A stretch of 64,000 bases of DNA, taken from positions 27,006,033 through 27,070,032 of the forward strand of contig OY482851.1 in the NCBI GenBank assembly GCA_960531495.1. Direction: 5' to 3'. The notes beneath the pieces were generated by a model that was given only the letters and a program-made list of their open reading frames with translations, had not been told where the DNA came from and ran no database searches. The DNA is from Zeus faber. Its lineage: Eukaryota > Chordata > Actinopteri > Zeiformes > Zeidae. Numbering within the stretch: the first letter of the stretch is position 1; every line of letters starts with the position of its first letter. Both the position numbers and the translations under genes were made by a program. Below are positions 24,523 to 38,493 of this stretch, in pieces.

Positions 24523-26049
24523 TTGTCTTAGGTATCAGGCTCGCTCAACACTCTCGACTGTCTCGAGTGAACCAGCCAGACAAGAGAGGCCCCCCCCTCC
24601 CAATCCCCTTGCCGTTGCTTTCAAGCTAGAGTGACCGTCCATTTCCCATTCACTTACTCAGAACCTCTGCTAGATCTCTGCAGCGGATGATAGGGCTCAA
24701 GAAAGGAGCCCGATTTCCTGCCTCCCTCCATCCTAATGGAGGAATTTATGCAGTCTTCATAATGCCAGAAGTGGGAAAATTTGCTTTGTGTATGGACTGA
24801 TTGATATGCCAAGTGGGCGGCTAAAGTGTCAATTTGCATCTTGTCAGGCAAACACTATATATGATTCACTTTCTGTGCTTTTTAAAAGGACTTGCAGGAC
24901 TTTAAACGCTGTTTACCTTCCGATGGAAAATTGGTTAAATATATGGCTGGCACCAAGGAAAGTCGTCATCCTCTTCAATGCTTAAAATCATACTTCTTGC
25001 AGATAATTTCAGCTAAAGAACTGATTTGACTTCTAACGTCCTGTCACATCTTCAGCAGTGAGCACGCCAGTGGGAGCTGGTGTCCACATGATGTGTTGTG
25101 TTAAGGTCACGCATGCATTGGCCCCTGGCAGAAGTATTCACAGAACGCCGTATTGCATCGCAATTAGGTGGCGATATATTCCCACCGGTGCGTTCCATCT
25201 TTTTTGCCGCCTGGGCTTTTTTCCTTCCTTTCACCACATTCTGGGGTTCATCACTGAGAGGCACTCATTTGCCAGAACTTACAATATGTATGCTTTATTT
25301 TAGTTTAGACTTTTTTTTATATATCTTTATAATTTCAAAGGCTTGCAATACTTGGGATTAATACATTTACTGTACATTCTGTGGGAATTTAGCCTTTCAA
25401 CCACAGCCGTATACATTAATGCAAGCACAGGACTCTGTAGCATGTTACAATTTTACATTGGTCCAAAGAAAACCAACAACATGGCTGCCTTGACATGGAG
25501 ATCAAATGTTTTTGGAGACAAACCAGCATGGGGTGGATCTATACAGTTTACAGGCTCTCCCCAGAGGAATAGGCTTCCTGCTAGGAGACAAACATAGACG
25601 TATCAGACCCATTCTTTGGGTCTACACACTATAAAATCCAGGATTGGACACTCGTCACGCCTCTTTACATCCTGCACGTCTCTGCCTCGTATTTTATGGT
25701 TTGTTTCCTTAGTGTGGGCTGGACAGGAGAATGACAAGACAAACGGCGCCGGTCTTCTGTGCCGTATTGAACTTGGCGCGCAAGGGTTTGTAACCGACCC
25801 TGGAGATTTGTAAGCTCACCACAGCGACAGCGGTGGGGGGGGGGGGAAAAGATATATGACAAATATGTGAATGCATTTTTTTATTAAAAAAAAAGTTCCA
25901 GCATAGCAGACGGCGATCCAACAATAGCACCTTTCCGTTCCTTCCAGCTATGATGCAGCAGCAGCAGCACGCCGAGTAGTGCCTCTCTCTGTGCTGTTGT
26001 CTATATGTATTTTTTTTCACCCGTAGAGGGCAGCTGTGTTCTCCACAAC
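24523..26049. other. Noncoding sequence, no gene seen
   Basis: Contains a G12 run at 25835-25846. Several AT-motif-rich stretches occur but no coding evidence. Confidence 0.5.
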
Positions 26050-26089
<40 letters not shown>

Positions 26090-26093
26090 GAGA
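26050..26093 (+). repeat. (GA)n microsatellite
   Basis: About 22 AG units with one GCG interruption. Confidence 0.95.
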
Positions 26094-26930
26094 ATCGTGA
26101 CTGGTCAACAGCCCCGAAAAAGGAAAGGACTCCAACAATGCGTGGCCTCCACTTTATTGGTTGTGTCTGATGGAGTGTGTGTAGAGTGACATAAACATCC
26201 CTCATGGAGTCAGGCATCTGCTGGCAACAGTGGAGGAGCTGGATTTGAAACTCATCAGTGCCTTACTTACAGTACAGTGTCATCACTCTTTTTTTTTTAT
26301 CTCTCTCTCGCTATGTCTAGCTCTCTCTCTGGCTCAATACAACTTGTTAAAAGCAGTATGCAAGTGCACTTGCGAGGCGGCGTTTCAGCAAGACGGACAC
26401 TGATTACAATTCTCTCAAATAACTGAAAGTAATGGGACCTAACACAGTAAATGGTTGCTGACTCTGCCACAGCCTATGAAAAAGCTACAGCTTACTACAG
26501 CTTACAGCAGGTGTCCGCAGCCACGCCACTGCAGTCTATTGAATACCGGTGCTCCGGGAAAAAAAGGTTCGGACTCTCTCTTTCTGACCGTGTGAAAAGG
26601 AAGCCATGGGAGAGACAAGCGTGTGGGAATGACAAGCAATGAAACATAGTGTGAGAGAGAGAGAGAGAGAAGGGGAGAGTGGGCGAGAGAGTGTTGGCAT
26701 CAGATCACTGTGCCAGCCCTCTGTAGTCAGTTTTTTGGCACGCAGAGGGCTGTAATAAACCAAACAATATCACATTAACACTCAAGGTCTACAATTAATG
26801 GGTCCGGCACCGGCCAGCAGGCCATGTCGCACGCACACACACACAGATGCACGCACGCACGCACACACACACGCACACAGGGCGTGCATGTGGATGTACA
26901 GGCCACTGCTGTAAGTACCCCACTCCCGCT
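26094..26930. other. Noncoding sequence with small microsatellites
   Basis: A short (GA)n lies at 26652-26670 and a CA/CGCA-rich tract at 26833-26880. No gene seen. Confidence 0.6.
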
Positions 26931-27115
26931 GCACTGACTATTTAATTCCTCGGCTGATAATTATAACTGTTATCTGTAGCCCCTGAAAAATTATTGAGCT
27001 TGTCAGCAGCCATTAATTCCAACTGTATCATAAATGAAGTGGGTCTGGCTGCATTTTTATCCGCTCTCGCAGGAGTCTTTCCAGAGGCCAAGTCTGTCTT
27101 GCTTAACTCCACAGT
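26931..27115. promoter_or_regulatory. Candidate conserved noncoding element
   Basis: Non-repetitive sequence dense in homeodomain-like and other developmental-factor-like motifs: TATTTAATTCC, GATAATTATAAC, AAATTATTGAGC, CCATTAATTCC, ATCATAAATG. This style matches vertebrate developmental enhancers, but the call is from composition only. Confidence 0.25.
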
Positions 27116-27934
27116 ATGTCACACACCCCTTTTTTTAAATTAAACTTCTTATTTACCTTTTGTTTAAAACAAACAAAAGAAATCTGACGATTCGGCCACT
27201 GTCGGTGTATGGGAGTGTGACCGGAGGTGAGGACGTGTCGTCTAAGTCGCACTTGACCCTCAACAATTTATCTTGGGTGAACTGACCATGGAGGTTCCTG
27301 ACCCTGTGACTAAAATACGCTCCATATCCTAGCCAAAATCCAGTTCATTTTCTGAAACAAGATGAATTTCAACAGTTGCAAAAGCCTTTGTTGCCCTGTT
27401 TCATTGTTTGCCATGAAGTCCACAGACCAAAATAATGCCCAAAACATTAGCCTCAACAATGGTCTAGCAACCAATTAAGTGGTATTTTTCACAGTTGTTT
27501 TAGTGGTTAGTGAAAAGATATTGGCAACTAAAGTAAAGCTCCTGTCTCTTAAAAATGATTAAGGGTATAGTATGCAGTTATTTCAGATCAAGATCTATTC
27601 CAATGCATTGAGCATTTACACCCTAATCTAAGAATACCTGCTAATCAGATTGCCCCACAAAATGCTAATGACACACTCCCTGCAAGTGCTGCATGCCAGA
27701 GAGAAAGAAGATACTAATGGAGGCCTTTATGAAGCTCATAACGGCCCAAACTATGGCTCTACCTCTCCAGTGTTTCCCTGTATGTGTGCATACCTCCATT
27801 GGTGTTGGAGACCTGACTTAAAGGTGCTTTATGTAAGGCTTAAAAATAATGGAGATTAATTCCCCTCCTCCCCTTCTCTCGCCTACCTGAATACCACCAT
27901 GAGTCAGCCACCTCGACCTGTCTCTCCTGCCTAC
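27116..27934. other. Noncoding sequence, no gene seen
   Basis: A stretch near 27890-27950 contains an imperfect direct duplication (GCCTACCT...ACCACCATGAGTCAGC twice), whose second copy forms the left arm of the adjacent palindrome. Confidence 0.5.
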
Positions 27935-27972
27935 CTAGCAGACCACCATGAGTCAGCATGGTGGTCTGCTAG
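27935..27972. repeat. Perfect 16-bp hairpin
   Basis: CTAGCAGACCACCATG (27935-27950) is followed by a 6-nt loop AGTCAG and its exact reverse complement (27957-27972). The left arm belongs to an imperfect direct repeat with the sequence around 27885-27910, so the hairpin may have arisen by template switching. Confidence 0.92.
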
Positions 27973-30109
<2,137 letters not shown>

Positions 30110-30161
<52 letters not shown>

Positions 30162-30181
30162 TGGGTGTGTGTGTATGTGTT
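30110..30181 (+). repeat. (TG)n microsatellite
   Basis: About 36 TG units, imperfect at the right end (GGGTGTGGG). Confidence 0.96.
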
Positions 30182-31437
30182 TCAAGGGGTTGTGACCGGC
30201 TAATCCATAAACCATTATAGGGTACTGCGCTTTACATTAAGCAATTTGGCGGAAGTGTCTCCATTCGTGTTTCTTTCTGGGAGCATCCATTCTCCCAGCC
30301 ATTAGAGGTGTAAAGGAGGCTCTTTGAAGCCCCATGTGATTCCAGGAAGTGGCTCATTAGAGAGGCTTTGCAAAGCCTCCCTTTTTCGGGTCAAATCCTT
30401 GTCTCTTCTAAAAGTCGGTCCAGAATGAAAGTGAAATTGACCCCAGTAGAATTACATCAGGTTTATGTATAAGGGCATAGAAATTAATTAGTCTGTGTGT
30501 CAATGGACGATGAATTTCAATGAATGAAGTAATATACTTTTTTGTGGCCAAAGATGTTTAAAACAGTTGTTCTGCCGAATGTTGATGTAGAGGAGTTGTT
30601 TAAATCTGCACCTCAACCGGCGTTCTAGTCACTCATTCTAAACTGCAGGTACTGAAGCCTTAAATCTCAGAACCATCACACAGTTCAAAACCACCATCCT
30701 GCCTGGGGCACTTTTGTTTTTGTACCATGCGGCCATGGAATCCTTTTTTTGAACAGGAAAAGATAGTACTGTTTAGCTCAGGAAGTCATTCAAATTCATA
30801 AGAAAAATGTACGACATTGCCACAATATGGGGACACATCTAGAATAATAACAGGAAGGTGGGGGGCAAACGCAAATGTGTCATTAGTCTTTAAGTCCCAG
30901 GAGAAGAAGGTTTCCTTTTTTCCCCCTGAAATCCAGTACCACGGAGGTCTTACTGGATTTCATTTGGGAGAAAAGAAATCCCTGATCCTGATCCCATTAG
31001 TGGATCACTTGTATGACCTCTGATCAGCCGTGCAAGGTCAACAAGCCATTAAGGAAAATAGATTTCAAGAATGACTTTCAATGATTTTCAACACACAAAT
31101 TTGTAATTTGAGAATGATGTCCAAATTACAATTTGGACATAACTTGGGGTCGCCACAGCGGATCATCTGCCTCCATAATACCTCTCTAAAGTACAGTAAC
31201 GTAGGTTGGCATAACTGGGCTGTGATTCATCAACTCCTCAAACTTGGAATGGAAAACCCTTTCTGTCGCATTTGAAAATTGATGTAGTTAACATTAACTC
31301 TGGCTTTGCATCCTTGCATCTTTGGGGACACTACTAGCCTAACAGCCAAGACAGTTGCATGCAAAGCCTAATGCGTAAAAGGTATCTTGATCAAGGCAAC
31401 CATAATTCCGTTGCATTAAATAAACAATGTTGCTAAC
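30182..31437. other. Noncoding sequence, no gene seen
   Basis: Unique sequence with short ORFs lacking motifs. Possible intron or intergenic DNA. Confidence 0.5.
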
Positions 31438-31689
31438 TTAAAGAGGAGCTATTACACAAGTTAGTGAAGGTCTCTGATGTCCCTAAAACATGTCCCAAAC
31501 ATTTTTTGCTGAAAATACCACTCATATTATGCATTCTAGCCATTCTAACATGCCTATAAATACATTTTGTTCCTGACGCTCTGTTTCAGTGGGAGGAGTC
31601 ACCCTCGCGAGGCCACAAGGTCTGTGAGCCGATGGGGTTTGAGCACAAGTTCTGGGTTCTGTGAGCCAATGGTACTTGAGCATGGCTTA

Positions 31690-31890
31690 AGCTAAGATAA
31701 GATAAGATAAACCTTTATTAGTCCCACAATGGGGAAATTTGCACCGTTACAGCAGCAAAAAGTGACAGCAGAAAATAGAGCATATCAGGGTAAGCACTAT
31801 AAACAATATAAAATATTTAGAAAATATATACCCAAGTAGAAACAACATAAATAGGAATCAGAATAAAGAAGAATAAAGAGCGTATTGCAC
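31690..31890 (-). mobile_element. 3' tail of a non-LTR retrotransposon, minus strand
   Basis: Starts with tandem TAAGA units, then AACCTTTATTAGTCCCACAA and TGGGGAAATTTGCA. Read on the minus strand it ends in a TTATC repeat. This tail recurs in teleost non-LTR elements as I remember them; I do not assign a clade. The right boundary is approximate. It lies inside the TTAA element, so it inserted later. Confidence 0.6.
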
Positions 31891-32045
31891 ATATTTCAAC
31901 ACACTTTTTATTTTTTGTTTCGATAAAAAAAAACCTTCCGGGTTTTGTTCTATTTACTCCGTAATTTTAACTGGTTTCACCTTATAAGTGCACCAAAATC
32001 TGTTTCTGAGCAAATTTGAGGCGAGGAATAAGCAATCCAGTTGAT

Positions 32046-32092
32046 GAATCTTCACTGATATTAGATTGTAGATCTAATATCAGTGAAGATTC
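32046..32092. repeat. Perfect 21-bp hairpin with 5-nt loop
   Basis: The 21 nt at 32046-32066 (GAATCTTCACTGATATTAGA plus T) are exactly complementary to 32072-32092, with TGTAG between. The stem is long and perfect, and much younger in appearance than the diverged element around it. It could form a strong hairpin in DNA or RNA. Confidence 0.95.
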
Positions 32093-32456
32093 GGCAACTC
32101 AAGGCCTCATTTAAAAGTTTGTTCCGACTTTCGTTGTCGTGCTCCAAGCATGTGGGAGACACAGACACCGTACCGTGATGCTCTGGGACTCTCGGCTGCG
32201 GGAATTTTTTTTTCATGTAAATGTCGGAAAATAAAATAAAGTAAATAAATACATCTACAATAAAACACACAATCTTTATTGGTTTTGATTGGAGAAAGGC
32301 ACGGCGGAGTGGAGATGATGACCAAATAAAGATATCTGACGTCAGCGCCTAAAGAGAGTAGAAAAAACCTTTGAAAACCAAGGGTTCCGAGCGGTCGAAA
32401 GCCTGAGCATTTTCTTCATAGCGATTACTTTGTCATTAGTTGACCTCATTTCACCT

Positions 32457-33957
32457 CGTGAAATATTTCAAACCTTTTATTTCTTGAAATGTTGATGATT
32501 GTGGCTATAGATAATGAAAACCCAAAATTCAGTGACTCAGAAAATTTGAATATTGTGGAAAAAGTACAATATTGGAAAGTCATGGTGTCACACCCTAATC
32601 AGCTAATGAGCTCTAAATACCTGCAAAGGTTTCCTGAGCCTTGAAATGGTCTCTCAGTCTGGGTCAGTAGGCTACACAATCATGGGGAAGACCGCTGACT
32701 TGACAGAAGTCCAGAAGACAGTCATTGACACTCTCCACAAGGAGGGTAAAGCCACAAAAGGTCATTGCTAAAGAAGCTGGTTGTTCACAGCATACTGTAT
32801 CCAAGCATATTCATATAAAGTTGAGTGGAAGGAAAAAGTGTGGAAGGAAAAGGTGCACCAGCAAAAGGAATAACCGCAGCCTTGAGAGGATTGTCAAGCA
32901 AAATCCATTCAAGAATTTGGGGGAAGCTTCACAAGGAGTGGACTGAGGCTGGAGTCAGCGCATCAAGAGCCACTACGCACAGACGAATTCTAGGTATGGG
33001 CTACAAATGTCGCATTCCCTGTGTCAAGCCACTCCTGAACCAGAGCCAATGTCAGAAGCGTCTCACCTGGGCTGTGGAGAAAAAGAACTGGACTGTTGAT
33101 CAGTCCAAAATCCTCTTTTCAAATGAAAGTAAATTTGTCAAGTCCTTTGTGAAATCAAGGTCCCAGAGTCTGGAGGAAAAGTAGAGAGGCACAGAATCCA
33201 CATTGCTTGAAGTCCAGTGTGAAGCTTCCACAGTCAGTGATGATTTGGGCTGCCCTGTCATCTGCTGGTGTTGGTCCACTGTGTTTTCTGAAGTCCACAG
33301 TCAACACAGCCATCTACCAGGACATTTTAGAGCACTTCATGCTTCCTTCTGCTGACAAGCTTTATGGAGATGCTGATTTCATTTTCCAGCAGGACTTGGC
33401 ACCTGCCCACACTGCCAAAGGTACCAAAAGCTGGTTCGATGACCATGGTGTTACTGTGCTTGATTGGCCAGCAAACTCGCCTGATCTGAACCCCATAGAG
33501 AATCTATGGGGTATTGTCAAGAGGAAGATGAGAGACACCAGACCCAACAATGCAGATGACCTGAAGGCTGCTATCAAAGCAACCTGGGCTTCCATTACAC
33601 CTGAGCAGTGCCACAGGCTGATCACCCCCATGCCACGCCGCATTGATGCAGTTATTCATGCAAAAGGAGGCCCAACCAAGAATTGAGTGCATAGAAATGA
33701 ACATACTTTTCAGAAGCCTGACATTTCTGTTTCAAATATAATTTTTTTATTGATCTTATTCAAATTTTCCGAGGCACTGAATTTTGGGTTTTCATTATCT
33801 TTAGCACAATCATCAAAATTTCAAGAAATAAAGGCTTGAAATATTTCCCTCTGTGTAATGAATCCATATAATACTGTATATGGGTTTCAATTTCTGAAAT
33901 GAGTGATAAAAAATATTGAACTTTTTCATGATATTCTAATTTTATGAGATGTACCTG
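32457..33957 (+). mobile_element. Tc1/mariner element, left end truncated
   Basis: The right end (33767-33957) read in reverse begins CAGGTACATCTCATAAAATT and continues through GAAATATTTCAAGCC, ATGATTGTG and GATAATGAAAACCCAAAATT. The left side matches only the inner part of that long repeat, from GAAATATTTCAAACC (about 32462) through AACCCAAAATTCAGTG, so about 115 bp of the left outer repeat are missing. TA follows the right end at 33958. The long inverted repeat is of the IR/DR kind. The transposase inside is broken. Confidence 0.85.
32682..33686 (+). pseudogene. Tc1-family transposase pseudogene, frameshifted
   Basis: Start at ATG 32682 gives MGKTADLTEVQKTVIDTLHK, then a frameshift near 32753. 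The DNA-binding part continues in another frame (KVIAKEAGCSQHTVSKHI), then a third (TTHRRILGMGYKCRIP, KRLTWAVEKKNW). The first catalytic motif reads FSNESKF, with Asn where Asp is required. A further shift near 33165 leads into an open catalytic half from 33207 with GVGPLCF, FQQDLAPAHTA and [12 protein letters not shown], ending KGGPTKN at the TGA at 33684-33686. Loss of the first Asp plus several frameshifts make it inactive. Confidence 0.9.
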
Positions 33958-34027
33958 TATAAACATCCGACATTGTTATATTATATATATGACAGAAAAT
34001 AAGGAAAAGCATCATAGGTCCCCTTAA

Positions 34028-34532
34028 ATAAGCCTATACTTGCATTTAGTCTCCTTTTTAGTGTGATGGAACTCACCTTTTGCAAACTTGCCATTAATTC
34101 TGTTGCTGCTGTAATACAGTAGCTCTCAAAAATAATGCAATCAAGCTGTCTGCGATCCATATTGTTCATGTGATAACTAGGCAAATATGGATTTGTAACT
34201 CTAAACAAACTGGAACCCAATCTTCTAAGTTTCAAATCCAGCTACAGTTACACCAACTCGTGGCCGAATTTGCAGCAGGGTCTTTCTTCCTGAATCGCTC
34301 TCCTGTCAACCGCCTGGTCCTGTTCTCTGTCTCGGAGGAGTATAGGTAATGTCACTGATAAATAAGCCAGACCTCCCTCTAATGGAGCTCTGGACAAATC
34401 AATTCCAAGTTACATCATCCGTCAGTATCAATGTACTTTCAGTAGCTCCATCCAAGGATCTCGGTGCCCAAGCTGAGGCCCACCGGCAGTGAAGAGAGTC
34501 AGGCTTGAAGTAAAACAACTGTAAATGGTTAA
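34028..34532. other. Noncoding sequence, no gene seen
   Basis: Unique sequence between the TTAA element and dispersed-repeat copy B. Confidence 0.5.
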
Positions 34533-34742
34533 AGTGGCGGAATTGCAATTGTGGTTTGGGGATGGTGTGGTTTGAGCAGCCACTCCTGTCCTGGGTCGAG
34601 GTTTTTGGGGCTCAGGATGAGAGTGACTGCATGACTGTTGCTCGTTGGTTGGTCTAAAGAGCAACAGGTAAAGCCCCCATCCCCACACACACTCAGGATA
34701 GGAGCCCTTGTCATGACAAATGTCCATCTGCTCCTTGGCTGC
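34533..34742 (-). repeat. Unnamed dispersed repeat, copy B (inverted, truncated)
   Basis: Read on the minus strand it carries GAGCAGATGGACA, TGTGTGGGGATGGGGGCTTT, ACCTGTTGCTC, CAACGAGCAACAG and ACCTCGACCCAGGACAGGAG, matching copy A from its middle onwards. It ends near AATTCCGCCAC (34534-34544 on plus). The head with the terminal hairpin is absent. If AATTCCGCCAC is the true right end, the family runs TGTGGC...GCCAC(A), compatible with an LTR. Confidence 0.75.
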
Positions 34743-35219
34743 TGGATGGTCCCGGCGGTGGCTGCTGGGCGGAGTAGCTTGCTGATGGGGGTAGAGTAAG
34801 GCAGTTTTCAAGACACTGATTGGGGGGTTTTCTCACAGTAATTGGTAACTCTAAATGTGTAGCATGTGTCCATATGGTGCTGCGTGCCTCTTCCTTTCCC
34901 CATCCCCCACGTTGGGATTCCCTGCATCCATTTACCAGCAGGTAACCAGATTGGGCAGATAAGATAGACGCAGCTTTGCTTGGTCTCTGTTTGTGGAAAT
35001 GAGGCAAAGGATCGGGCCGCATGTTTTCTTTTATTGTAAGTATGTTTTTTTTTTTTTTAATTGAGGCAGAATTATTTCACTTAAACAAATACAACACTAA
35101 ACAAAACAAGTTTATATGATTTTGGCTGGCCAAGGGGGTGCAGTGATGGTAGTGAAAACAAAATACTTTTTTAAAAATTATTATGTGGTGGCTTCCTTCT
35201 TTCATTATTCAATATCTTT
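34743..35219. other. Noncoding sequence, no gene seen
   Basis: GC-balanced up to about 35020, then a T-run and AT-rich DNA. No gene recognised. Confidence 0.5.
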
Positions 35220-35420
35220 TTTCTGGTGTACAAAAGGATGTTTATTCATTTAAACGACGCCTCTGAGAGAGGGATGTTCAGATTTCCAGTTTTGAAGAAT
35301 AATTTTTTCCCAGCCGTGCCCGAGAGCAAAACAGGATATTTTATCACATTCACGAGTCCTTGTACACCTCAAAATCTGGGAGTGTTCCATTTTACATAAA
35401 TTTTCAATATTTCTATGGAT
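35220..35420 (-). mobile_element. Possible fragment of a non-LTR ORF2 C-terminus
   Basis: Read on the minus strand, one frame gives a peptide like CFALGHGWEKIILQNWKS followed by HPSLR, resembling the C-terminal end of L1-type ORF2 proteins, which often have a '...ILLxWK' ending. Only about 30 codons are readable. Low certainty. Confidence 0.3.
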
Positions 35421-38400
35421 TGCCATGGATGGATTTTATATTTCCGATTTGACCATAGTGTTGACGATTACTTAGTAACATTTATTTAAATTCAACATTG
35501 TATTGCAATATCAGATGGGTCTTGTCTCCAACAGATTATTGAACATATGAACATATTCTCTTTCAGATTCATTGCATTATATATTTACAAAAAGCAAATC
35601 TTTAACTAATTGTTTTTAAAATATAAAACTAATGGATGCTAAAGTGACCTAGTCACAGTCTCTGTTATTTATGATTATCACTGCTTATGCATATCAGGCA
35701 ACACTAATAAAATCTTTTTTTGGGGGGTTTTATTTGGAAATTAATTAATTAAACAGTGAACAGTTCCAATTTTGAACCGTGAAGCCTAAAGCCTAAATAA
35801 ATACCTGCCAACCCAACATAAATGCTTTGATTAAATTAACTGACTTAGATTTGGTACATACTTACATTTTTTGACACATAGGTTGAATGCGTCATGCTAA
35901 ATAAGACTTTGCTCAATTATATGCCACTTTTAGGGTATAATAATCCAATCGGTATGCATGCAGTATGTATTTGAGGCAGTATTTTAACAGTATTTAAAGG
36001 TCAAATCAAGATACTAAAACTATGAATCTATGAATCTATGAATGATGGATTGGTAAAAAAAAATAAAAATCAGTAGCCAACTGTAAATAAAAGTGAATGA
36101 CTGAACAATGATGACATTTTCTTATGTTCGACCTGAACATAACCAGCCACCGAGCAAGTTAACTGTGCAGCATATCATTGCAATGGTGATCGACCCCCAA
36201 TTAAACGTAAGCCACCGTCTTGTCCCGGGAAACCCCCAAGTTGAACCTAAAGCTACCCAGCCAACACTATTACCGCGTGGTAATAAACCCCCTCGGTTCC
36301 CTCGGCGATATGCAGAGAGGGATTGGTGGTGCTTCGCTCGGGTTTACTTAGATCCTTTCATCTTTTCCCCGGGTAATGTACGGTGTATAGGCTGTTTGTC
36401 TGCGTGTCTTTAACCTCTGCCCTGACCGCTATTTCCGTCTTCCTACACATATGTTAGGGCAGAGGAGCGCTCTTCTGACAGGGCCAGTCTGCAGGCTTCT
36501 GCATGAGCGCCTGCCAGGTGCCAAGCAGACTGTGACCGTGGCTTAGAGCCGGATCGGTGGGGGTCGGGGGGGGGGGGACAGGCAGGCAGTCCCCTCTGTG
36601 CTCCATCTGGAGCAAGGAAGCCATCGTTAAGGAGTGCGGGGACAGACCTCGGCAGCAAATTGCTTTTTAATCGATTGTAGCCTGAGCAAATGCCACTCCC
36701 CCTGAGCCCTTTTAAAAGTTCTGTCCTTCCTGCCCCACACGCCTCATCCTTATTTAAGTGCGGCGGGCCAAGTTTATTCTCAAAACCGCCGTCTACGTGT
36801 GTGTCATCAAACTCCAGGTGGATTAGAACGAACCAAGCTCCCCACGCATCATCAAGCTGTGATACGGGTGTTTAAAGGTGACACGGAGGGACCCGGACTA
36901 TTTGCTGTGTACTGTACTGTGTATGTCCATGGTAGTGAAACTCAAGCTTCGACCCCCAACAGAACCCCTGTCGTTAAAAGGAAAAACAAACGGCTTACTT
37001 ATTCCACCTGCATGGTATAAACCCAACAATGCCGTAATGTGATTACTTCCACAGCGCTGACTTCTCTTCGTCTTATTTTGATCCCTGTTTTGTCTGGCAT
37101 GTAACAGGCGCTTCTGTGCTCTGTGCACGGGGTAATAAAACGATGACTCACGCAGACACTGTGATCCTCGGATCCATCCCTCTAAAGATGCTGTTGTGTC
37201 AATCTAATCTGTACCCTGGGGCTCTTTAACAGAAAGTTTTGCCCGCATTTGCTTGCTCTGTAGAACAATTTGTGCTTCTTTAGAAAGAGCTCTTTGTGGA
37301 AAAAGGGCACTCACTTTAATGGTGTTGAAAATGAACAGTACCCCAGAACGAGGCCACCACTGGAAAAGCACTCCTGTCAGTTTTCCTTCACAGGCCTCGA
37401 AGGAATTGTAAACGTTGTCGCATTTTCGACAAGACCAGCTTTTTTGTGTTTAGCCGCAAATTAGTTTCCAGGCAAGCTTTCTCTTCCACCCCAGCAAGAC
37501 AACAGATTTATCACTATTTAATTTGACATCACAACTGTAAAGACAGCAACTCAATTATTTAAAGATTACTTCAAAGATCCATATGCAAAGAAGAAAACAT
37601 TTGCAGGCTTGTCTGCATGTGTCCTCCAGTGTCAAATTATTTTGAAATTGTCAAATTTCACATGGAGCTCATGCCACCACGTCCAAAAAGTAGATGCAGT
37701 TAAGACAATCCCAACTGAGACCGGTCAAGACCAAGACAAGGCCAAGACTTATTGACTCCAATCCAAAAGTTTGTCAGATTTGACCAAAAGTGATCAAAAG
37801 TGGTCAAGAAAAAGTTAGATGGCAATAGTAATGTGTAGTATATTATAGTAATCTGTATTACACTCAAAAGAACTGTCTTTATTAGTCTTTATTACTGCAT
37901 AATATCCAATGACAGAAAATTGGTGCATGATGAATTACAATAAGGTGATGTTATTTGCATGGTCAACTAGACCTGTTTTATTGAGGTCTTAAACCATATT
38001 TCAATAGTATGTGGTGCTGTATGAACACTGCTTATACTCTTGGATGTGCTACTAAATGCACTCTGCATTTGTTAATTCTCTGTGATCCAAGATCCAAGGT
38101 GAACATCGGCAGATGATGCCGATCTCACTGCCTTAATTATCTGCTCTATGTCAGCTAATGAAAAATTCAGTGCGGTCTTGGGAACTAAGCCCTCTCAACC
38201 AGTTGACTGAGTGGAGTGAAAGTAATAGCTGCAATAATAATAATATAATAATGAAAAAGTAATTCACTTGATTCGTATCACCCTTCACTAAATGGGCCAC
38301 AAAAAGTCTAAATAATCAATTTAAAAAAATGTTGAGCACAGACATCGTTGAATTAACCTCATTCATTTGGAAAATAAAGGCACAGTGGCCACCCTGCCAA

Positions 38401-38460
38401 CTATGACTTTCACCCAATAACAAACTCAACACATTACGAGATGGGGTGCAAATGTAAATG
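35421..38460. other. Noncoding sequence, no gene seen
   Basis: AT-rich to about 36060, then GC-balanced. A G12 run is at 36566-36577. A triplicated TATGAATC lies near 36022-36043. ORFs up to about 100 codons lack motifs. Confidence 0.5.
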
Positions 38461-38493
38461 TCAAAACACAAGTGTTAAAAGCTTGTGTTTTGA
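38461..38493. repeat. Perfect 12-bp hairpin
   Basis: TCAAAACACAAG (38461-38472) and CTTGTGTTTTGA (38482-38493) flank a 9-nt loop. No associated gene. Confidence 0.9.

Larger units (their letters stand above)
31442..34023. mobile_element. TTAA-type DNA element, interrupted by two later insertions
   Basis: Left end after TTAA (31438-31441): AGAGGAGCTATTACAC. Right end read in reverse before TTAA (34024-34027): GGGGACCTATGATGC. These are diverged terminal inverted repeats; the exact junction is uncertain by one base. The inner left part (GTGGGAGGAGTCACC...GTGAGCCAATGGTACTTGAGC) and inner right part (ACATCCGACATTG...TATGACAGAAAATAAGG) match both ends of a TTAA family I remember from teleosts. 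Between them lie a LINE tail (31690-31890) and a truncated Tc1 (32457-33957). No own transposase is recognised. Confidence 0.65.

Noticed and set aside
33362..33643. Minus-strand ORF opposite the second Tc1 pseudogene
   Set aside because: Antisense shadow of the SPDLNPIE region.
36443..36658. Coding exon in the GC-rich stretch
   Set aside because: The frame has no motif and a G12 run interrupts the area; it may be conserved noncoding DNA.
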